Shown here: positions 5,557 through 10,673 of the stretch, piece by piece
How the letters are laid out: every line of letters begins with the position of its first letter
Position numbering within the stretch: the first letter of the stretch is position 1
Assembly: GCA_022511355.1 (NCBI GenBank)
Contig: JAFLRS010000057.1
Span: 1 to 10,673, forward strand
From: Alistipes sp.
Lineage (GTDB): Bacteria; Bacteroidota; Bacteroidia; Bacteroidales; Rikenellaceae
Direction: 5' to 3'
DNA length: 10,673 nt
Program-made: the position numbers and the translations under genes
Notes under the pieces: generated by a model
Databases searched by the model: none
What the model was told of the DNA's origin: nothing
The model's input: only the letters and a program-made list of their open reading frames with translations

Positions 5557-7398
5557 CTAATGTCCGCCCGAGCCGCCGGTATTAACAGTCGTCACGACAC
5601 TGTCGCTCGTGAACGAACCGACCTGACTGCCGCCCGACCATTTGCCGTCGAAGCACCAGCCGTACCACGATTCGGTATAGTCGCTGACGGTTCCTTTCGT
5701 GTTTATCGTGTAGCTCTCATCCGCTTTCAAATCGGGGGAGCTGAAGAACAGAACCATATCGTCCATGGCACGCGGTACGGTGTAGAGCGCAATCGGATTG
5801 CCCGAGGAGTCGAGAACGGCCAGATTCTCATTCTTGCCCGACGAAAGGCCGCCGTACATCACCACACGCTGCTGCGACGACTGCGAAGGCTTGTCCTTGC
5901 CGCCGCCTGCGGTTCCTATCAGCACGCCTCCGTCCACAAGGAATTCGTCGCTGTTATGGCAATCGAACGACTCTTCGGCTCCGCTGCCGGCGTTGGCTAT
6001 CACCAGACCGCCGGTGATATGCATAAATCCGTTGGAGTCGAGAGCGTCGTTGTTGAGCGACCATGCGAACAGACGACCGCCGTTCACGGTTATGCCCGTT
6101 TCGGCATTTATGGCATCGTCGTAGGAGCAGATATAGATTTCGCCGTCATCGACTGTCAGCTCAGAATTGCTCTCCATGCCTTCGGAACCTTCGCTCGCAC
6201 CCGTTACACTTATATTTACAGAGCCGCCGCCGACCGTTATGCCACCGGCCTTGACGCCCTTCGGTGCGGATGTCATGCCGTTCGAATATTTGAACTCTCC
6301 GCCCGTGGATGAAATCGCCGTCGCACCGCCGCTGAAACATACGGAACCGTCGGCATTAAGACCCTTGCCTCCGGAACCCGTACACTCGACCGTCACACTG
6401 CCGCCAGCAATCTCGATATCGCCGTCGGCCTTTATGCCCGCAGGCGACGAAATATCCAGCGCGTCGCTGTCGTATGCAGCCTCGCCCGTCGGTTTGAGCA
6501 GCAGCTGTCCGCCCGAGATTATTACGCTCTCGTCGGTTTTCATGCATTTGCCCGCTTCGGAGGTGACCTTCGCATACACCAGACCGCCCATAACGGATAT
6601 GCCGCTGCCGTCGCTGCTGTCGCCCTTGACGTGGATTCCGTTTTTGGCCGCATCCTCAATCACGAGCGTCACTCCCGGACGCATATAGAAGGCATTGTCG
6701 GTAGCTATGGCGTGCCTCTGACGGCCGACCACTGACAGTACGCCCGCACCGCTGAATATCAGATGACTCTCGCTGAAGAGAGTTCCTTTGCGGTCTTCGT
6801 CGGCGGCAGTTACGCCGGAGGGATAGTAGCAGTCGTCGGAATAGGTTTCGCAGTCGGCAAGGCGGTTGAACGAACCCTCGGCCAAATGCACGAACATTCG
6901 CTTCTTGCACTGATTGTTGATTGCAGGACCACGCTGCGAAGAAATCTCCACGCCGTTAAGAGTCAGCATGAATTTCTTTTCGCCATAGATTTTGAGCGAA
7001 CCGTCGGAGGTGGAGCCCGAAAGGACTATCTCGACGTTCTTCACGCTGTTGGTAAGCATATCGACCGTAACGTGGGCACCCTCTTTATATATAAGTATCT
7101 TGCCGGAGGTACTCTCCGCCTCGGCTTCGGAACCGTTGTAGGTCACCGTCACCTTGTTGTCGAACGTATTCACCTCCCAATAGAGGTCCTCGTTCTCCTC
7201 CGTATCGCCGGCATTAGCACGGTCTTCGGCCAGCTCGCCGTTATAATCTTCCACCTTCGCAACGGGAGGAGGCACCAGTTCAAGGCCGCCGCCTGCGCCG
7301 GGACCCTCTTCCCACGGTTCGCGCGGGGAATCGTTCTTTTCAGAACAGCCGACAGCCAGAATCAGGGCCGCCGACAAAATTTTCAATACCGATTTCAT
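5557..7398 (-). CDS. Carbohydrate-binding beta-helix lipoprotein (Cthe_2159-like)
   Basis: The 613-residue product begins with a lipoprotein signal ending LAVGC (Cys18). The residues after it (SEKND) are acidic and resemble the Bacteroidetes lipoprotein export signal, so display on the cell surface is likely. A low-complexity linker (25-70) precedes a long repetitive region (about 95-500) of short strands with GG turns: ISGGQL, IAGGSV, ITVGGGSV, ITVNGGRL, ITGGLV, LVDGGVL. Asp-rich turns (YDSDALDI, SYDDAINAETG, NNDALDSNG) recur in register. This is the pattern of the right-handed beta-helix carbohydrate-binding family named after Clostridium thermocellum Cthe_2159, which binds cellulose and pectin-type polymers using calcium. 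The end (525-613) looks like a separate beta domain. I see no catalytic motif. It lies 29 nt after the GH29 gene and is probably co-transcribed. The ligand is unknown; the neighbours point to host glycans. Confidence 0.8.
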   Translation of the reverse strand: MKSVLKILSAALILAVGCSEKNDSPREPWEEGPGAGGGLELVPPPVAKVEDYNGELAEDRANAGDTEENEDLYWEVNTFDNKVTVTYNGSEAEAESTSGKILIYKEGAHVTVDMLTNSVKNVEIVLSGSTSDGSLKIYGEKKFMLTLNGVEISSQRGPAINNQCKKRMFVHLAEGSFNRLADCETYSDDCYYPSGVTAADEDRKGTLFSESHLIFSGAGVLSVVGRQRHAIATDNAFYMRPGVTLVIEDAAKNGIHVKGDSSDGSGISVMGGLVYAKVTSEAGKCMKTDESVIISGGQLLLKPTGEAAYDSDALDISSPAGIKADGDIEIAGGSVTVECTGSGGKGLNADGSVCFSGGATAISSTGGEFKYSNGMTSAPKGVKAGGITVGGGSVNISVTGASEGSEGMESNSELTVDDGEIYICSYDDAINAETGITVNGGRLFAWSLNNDALDSNGFMHITGGLVIANAGSGAEESFDCHNSDEFLVDGGVLIGTAGGGKDKPSQSSQQRVVMYGGLSSGKNENLAVLDSSGNPIALYTVPRAMDDMVLFFSSPDLKADESYTINTKGTVSDYTESWYGWCFDGKWSGGSQVGSFTSDSVVTTVNTGGSGGH

Positions 7399-7427
7399 AT
7401 GTTTTCAAAAGTTAAAAAATTGCAGTC

Positions 7428-9251
7428 TTAAAATATCTCCAGTTCCTCACCGCGCACCACGGCCGTCCGGTCATCGAGGGTCGAACCCTCCATACGCAGA
7501 TAGCGTGCTTGCAGCGCCTGCGGGAACTCCACAACCTGCACGACGGTGTTGTTCTCGATGTTTCCGAACTCGCCTTCGGCCGCCACGCTCCACGATTCAC
7601 CGTCGACGCTCACCCAAACACGATAACGCACGGCCGTTTCGGGCAGAAACTCTCCGCCGGCAGGCGAATATGCAAAGCCCGAAATCTCGACGATGCCGCC
7701 CGCATCGAGCGTAACGGGATTCTCACCAGCCACCTCGGCAGCAATGGGTTCATATGAAGGAGCGACAACTGCCGCAGCTGCGGTCGGGGCCATAAGGAAG
7801 GCGCCCGCACGGTCGAGCAGAGCCTCGGCACGACACTCGTCGATACGCACGCGCAGAGCCCTCGCCTCGACAGGTTCGATGCGAAGCAGACGTTTGTTGC
7901 CCACGGTAGTGCCATGCGCCACCTCGCGCCAACCCTCGGAGGTCAGAGCCTCGACGGTGAAGCGTTCGATACGCTGACCGCGTTCGATATGTTCGCAGAG
8001 CATCACCACATCTATCACAGAACCGCTCTTGAGACGGTATTCGACACTCTCGCCCGCCTTCAGACGGTGCAGACAATCGCCGCGCTTCACACGGTTGTCG
8101 GCGAATGTAACCTCACGCCATGCAGCGAACTCGCGCAAACGACGCACGTCGGCTTCGTTCAGCAGACCGTCGGTGTCGGGAGGAATATTGAGCAGCAGCA
8201 CCGAATTGCGGCCCACCGACGAAAAATATATATCGGCCAGACGTTCGAGACTCTTGACTTCGGCATTCTCGCGTTCGTGCCAGAACCACCCCGGACGAAT
8301 CGAAACATCCACCTCCGACGGGAACCAGAAGAGTTCGCGTGCGGTGACAAGACGTTCGCGGCTGCCCAAATCGGGCGACTTGGGCTCCACTCCGTTCAGG
8401 CGGTTGTTCTCCTCGGCACGTGCATATATGCTCGGAGTTATGACCGTCGCGCTCCATTCGGTCTCGCGACCCATGCCGCCCTCGTTGCCGACCCAACGCA
8501 CATCCTCGCCCTTGACAGCCGAAACGGCTTCGGGCTGCAGACGCCGTATAACGGCCAAATAGGCATCCCAGTCGTAGACCTGCTGCTTGCCGTTGGGACC
8601 TTCGCCGCAGGCTCCGTCGAACCACACCTCGGCAATCGGACCGTAACCGGTAAGCAGCTCGGTGAGCTGGGCTACGAAAAACTCGTTGTAACGCGGCGAA
8701 TCGCCGTAACACTCCGCATTGCGGTCCCACGGCGAAAGATAAACGCCGAATTTCATTCCCGCATCGGCGCAGGCATGAGCGACTTCGGCCACCACATCTC
8801 CGCGGCCGCCGCGCCACGGCGACGAAGCCACCGAATGCGAAGTCGTGGCCGTGGGCCACAGGCAGAAACCGTCATGATGCTTCGCCGTAAGTATCACCAT
8901 CGTGAATCCGCACTCCTTGAGCGTGCGCACCCACTGCGCGGCATCCAGACCTTCGGGGTTGAACATCGCCGGATCCTCGCGTCCGTTGCCCCATTCGCGG
9001 TCGGTAAAGGTGTTGATTCCGAAATGAAGAAAAGCCGTAAGCTCGCTGCGCTGCCATGCCAGCTGACGTTCGCTCGGAACCAAATGAGCCGCCATTGCAA
9101 CCTTCTCCTCGAGCGTCGCATCGCTCGGAAACTCAATATGTTGAACATACTCCGGCCCGTTGTCGGCAGAACCGCCGCAACCCGACTGACCGCAACCGTT
9201 GCCCAAGGTCATCACGACCGCCAACGGAACAATAAATAAAAAAAATCTCAT
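7428..9251 (-). CDS. Alpha-L-fucosidase, GH29 (subfamily B-like)
   Basis: It removes alpha-linked L-fucose from glycans. The 607 residues start with a signal peptide leading to GNGC (Cys20). The lipobox is imperfect, with Leu at -4 rather than -3, so it is secreted and probably lipidated. There is no acidic export motif after the Cys, which favours the periplasm. The catalytic barrel covers about 55-380: FLHFGINTF (74-82), the fucose-binding KHHDGFCLW (124-132), FGVYLSPWDRN (168-178), and EVWFDGACGEGPNGKQQVYDW (208-228), where D212 is the expected nucleophile. E257 in WVGNEGG lies 45 residues on, the same spacing as nucleophile and acid/base in B. longum GH29-B enzymes, so it is the likely acid/base. 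GH29-B enzymes favour alpha-1,3/1,4 fucose on GlcNAc. Two beta-sandwich regions follow, the last (about 500-607) resembling an F5/8-type-C module. It is the first gene of the minus-strand pair. Confidence 0.93.
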   Translation of the reverse strand: MRFFLFIVPLAVVMTLGNGCGQSGCGGSADNGPEYVQHIEFPSDATLEEKVAMAAHLVPSERQLAWQRSELTAFLHFGINTFTDREWGNGREDPAMFNPEGLDAAQWVRTLKECGFTMVILTAKHHDGFCLWPTATTSHSVASSPWRGGRGDVVAEVAHACADAGMKFGVYLSPWDRNAECYGDSPRYNEFFVAQLTELLTGYGPIAEVWFDGACGEGPNGKQQVYDWDAYLAVIRRLQPEAVSAVKGEDVRWVGNEGGMGRETEWSATVITPSIYARAEENNRLNGVEPKSPDLGSRERLVTARELFWFPSEVDVSIRPGWFWHERENAEVKSLERLADIYFSSVGRNSVLLLNIPPDTDGLLNEADVRRLREFAAWREVTFADNRVKRGDCLHRLKAGESVEYRLKSGSVIDVVMLCEHIERGQRIERFTVEALTSEGWREVAHGTTVGNKRLLRIEPVEARALRVRIDECRAEALLDRAGAFLMAPTAAAAVVAPSYEPIAAEVAGENPVTLDAGGIVEISGFAYSPAGGEFLPETAVRYRVWVSVDGESWSVAAEGEFGNIENNTVVQVVEFPQALQARYLRMEGSTLDDRTAVVRGEELEIF

Positions 9252-9266
9252 TACTGCCTGTTTTTA

Positions 9267-9299
9267 TTGCGCTAAATTAGTTATTTTTTCTTAATTTTG
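9267..9299 (+). promoter_or_regulatory. Promoter of the GH20 hexosaminidase gene
   Basis: TAATTTTG at 9292-9299 matches the -7 consensus TAnnTTTG exactly. TTG at 9267-9269 is the best -33 candidate, with a 22-nt spacer, slightly long. Transcription would begin near 9306, giving a leader of about 29 nt to the ATG at 9335. It overlaps the opposed GH29 promoter. Confidence 0.5.
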
Positions 9300-9304
9300 T
9301 CAAA
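9272..9304 (-). promoter_or_regulatory. Promoter of the GH29 fucosidase gene
   Basis: On the minus strand, TTTG (9304 to 9301) is a perfect -33. After 21 nt it is followed by TAATTTAG (9279 to 9272), which matches TAnnTTTG in all fixed positions but one. Transcription would begin near 9266, about 15 nt ahead of the ATG at 9251. Confidence 0.5.
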
Positions 9305-9334
9305 CTTGCAAAACCTAAAAGCAATTATATCCAA

Positions 9335-10673
9335 ATGAAAAAACAAATTTTTACCGTGCTGCTGCCTGCAATCGCACTTTTTGCGTCGGCAGGCTGCTGC
9401 AAAATTTCAGAAAAGAAAATCGCCGCGCTCGTTCCGCAACCCAACTGTTCGGAGGCTCATTGCGGCTCCTACAAAATTACGGAAGCCGCCTTCGCCGTAG
9501 ATGAATCGGCAGCCGACCCGCGCACGCTCAATGCCGTGACCGAATTCGCCGGGCAACTCTCGCTCGTATCGGGTCTCGCCGGCACCGTAACCGAAGTTTC
9601 GGCCGACGCGCTCCCCTCGAACGGATTCGTCTTCGCCGCCGACCCCTCGGTGGCTCCCGAAGGCTATCGTCTCGAAATTACGCGCCGAGGTGCAGTCGTT
9701 CACGCTTCGGAATTCGCAGGATTCTTCTATGCGATTCAGACCCTCAAACAGCTGCTCCCCGTCGAGATATACGGCGACGCTCCCGCCTGCAGCGCCGATT
9801 GGTCGCTGCCCTGCCTCACCATAGACGACGCTCCCCGATTCGCTTACCGCGGTCTGCACAGCGACGTGTCGCGCCACTTCTTCGACATGGACGAAATGAA
9901 GCGCTACATCGACATCATGGCAATCCACAAACTCAATACCCTCCACTGGCATCTGACCGACGACCAGGGCTGGCGCATCGAGATAAAAAAATATCCCAAA
10001 CTCACCGAAGTCGGCAGCGTCCGCAAAGGCACCATGATTAAAAAACAGTGGGGCTCGAACGACGGAGTCATCCACAGCGGCTACTTCACCCAGGAGCAGA
10101 TTCGCGAAATAGTCGAATATGCAGCGGCACGCGCCATCAACGTGGTGCCCGAAATCGACCTCCCGGGACATATGCTCGCGGCACTCACCGCCTACCCCGA
10201 ATTGGGCTGCACCGGCGGACCGTATGAGGTATGGACCCGCTGGGGAGTCTCGGACGACGTACTCTGCGCAGGCAACGAAAAGACCTACACCTTCATCGAG
10301 GATGTCCTCACCGAAGTAATGGAGCTTTTCCCCTCGAAATATATCCACATCGGCGGCGACGAATGCCCCAAAGAACATTGGAAAAAGTGTCCCCGCTGTC
10401 AGGCCCGCATCAAGGCTCTCGGACTCAAGGATACCGAAAAGTTTACCGCCGAACAGTATCTGCAAAGCTATGTAACGACCCGCGTCGAGAAGTTCATCAC
10501 CGAACACGGCCGCCGCATCATAGGCTGGGATGAGATTCTCGAAGGCGAACTCTCGCCCGATGCCATCGTCATGTCGTGGCGCGGAAGCGCGGGCGGCATC
10601 GAGGCTGCAAAGCAGCATCACGAGGTGATTATGACACCCAACTCGCACTTCTACTTCGACTACTACCAGTCGC
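9335..10673 (+). CDS. Beta-N-acetylhexosaminidase, GH20 (3' end beyond window)
   Basis: The enzyme removes terminal beta-linked GlcNAc or GalNAc from glycans by substrate-assisted catalysis. The frame is open from the ATG at 9335 to the window end (446 codons plus one base), so the gene is cut by the window, not broken. The signal peptide ends FASAGC (Cys21), a plausible lipobox. A GH20 N-terminal domain spans about 30-160 (for example GYRLEIT, AGFFYAIQTLKQLLP). The catalytic barrel starts at PRFAYRGLHSDVSRHFF (167-183) and shows HWHLTDDQGWRIEIKKYP (204-221), PEIDLPGH (272-279), the catalytic pair in HIGGDE (D342, E343), GWDEILEG (397-404), SWRGSAGG (414-421) and the start of the active-site tyrosine segment FYFDYYQ (439-445). 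All key residues visible are intact. It diverges from the GH29 gene across 83 bp, suggesting joint control. Confidence 0.95.
   Translation, partial: MKKQIFTVLLPAIALFASAGCCKISEKKIAALVPQPNCSEAHCGSYKITEAAFAVDESAADPRTLNAVTEFAGQLSLVSGLAGTVTEVSADALPSNGFVFAADPSVAPEGYRLEITRRGAVVHASEFAGFFYAIQTLKQLLPVEIYGDAPACSADWSLPCLTIDDAPRFAYRGLHSDVSRHFFDMDEMKRYIDIMAIHKLNTLHWHLTDDQGWRIEIKKYPKLTEVGSVRKGTMIKKQWGSNDGVIHSGYFTQEQIREIVEYAAARAINVVPEIDLPGHMLAALTAYPELGCTGGPYEVWTRWGVSDDVLCAGNEKTYTFIEDVLTEVMELFPSKYIHIGGDECPKEHWKKCPRCQARIKALGLKDTEKFTAEQYLQSYVTTRVEKFITEHGRRIIGWDEILEGELSPDAIVMSWRGSAGGIEAAKQHHEVIMTPNSHFYFDYYQS

Noticed and set aside
5797..7110. Repetitive GG-turn pattern as a DNA repeat array
   Set aside because: The repetition is at the protein level (beta-helix coils); the DNA copies differ too much to be tandem DNA repeats or a CRISPR array.
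7914..9239. 441-codon plus-strand open frame opposite the GH29 gene
   Set aside because: It is the complement of the well-supported fucosidase; the product is rich in His, Arg and Thr without domain pattern.
9407..10648. 413-codon open frame on the minus strand opposite the GH20 gene
   Set aside because: It lies wholly inside a GH20 frame with intact catalytic motifs, and its translation shows no recognisable domain. Long antisense frames are expected from the GC-rich codon use.

Overview
The window looks like chromosomal DNA of a gut-type member of the order Bacteroidales, most likely Alistipes or a close relative in the Rikenellaceae. The evidence is: GC-rich coding regions separated by very AT-rich gaps; promoters of the Bacteroidetes type (TAnnTTTG at -7, TTG/TTTG near -33); no clear Shine-Dalgarno sites; and a gene set of Bacteroidetes lineage (a DUF2795 mini-protein, a SecG with an acidic tail, a Bacteroidetes LptE, a short-form arginine decarboxylase, and secreted GH29 and GH20 glycosidases). 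The genus is an inference from protein resemblance. No tRNA, rRNA, insertion sequence, integrase or CRISPR array is visible.

Region 1 (1-567): a small, very acidic DUF2795 protein on the minus strand with its own promoter and a strong hairpin terminator. An 11-bp AT-rich inverted repeat sits across its stop codon.

Region 2 (568-3924, minus strand): a tight five-gene operon with gaps of 3-17 nt. In transcription order it encodes a membrane-anchored HU/CCDC81-like domain protein, a receiver-less sigma-54 activator, LptE, a TPR-like protein and SecG. It starts at a well-matched promoter (3917-3948) and ends at a hairpin terminator (507-535). It joins outer-membrane LPS transport, Sec export and a transcription factor in one unit.

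Region 3 (3975-5546, plus strand): a 464-residue PLP-dependent decarboxylase of the short Bacteroidetes arginine decarboxylase type. The gap ahead of it can fold into a long two-part stem whose 5x5 internal loop is rich in opposed G-A pairs, so it may be a structured 5' leader. A 12-bp hairpin separates this gene from the convergent gene that follows.

Region 4 (5557-10673): a glycan-degradation cluster. An alpha-L-fucosidase (GH29) and a probable surface beta-helix carbohydrate-binding lipoprotein form a minus-strand pair. A beta-N-acetylhexosaminidase (GH20, cut by the window end) diverges on the plus strand from an 83-bp gap in which two opposed promoters overlap. Fucosidase plus hexosaminidase would act one after the other on fucosylated GlcNAc-containing host glycans; no SusC/SusD pair lies within the window.

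No gene-free stretch exceeds 300 bases. I see no clear new defence or mobile system; the most unusual items are the possible decarboxylase leader and the operon that combines a sigma-54 activator with envelope genes.
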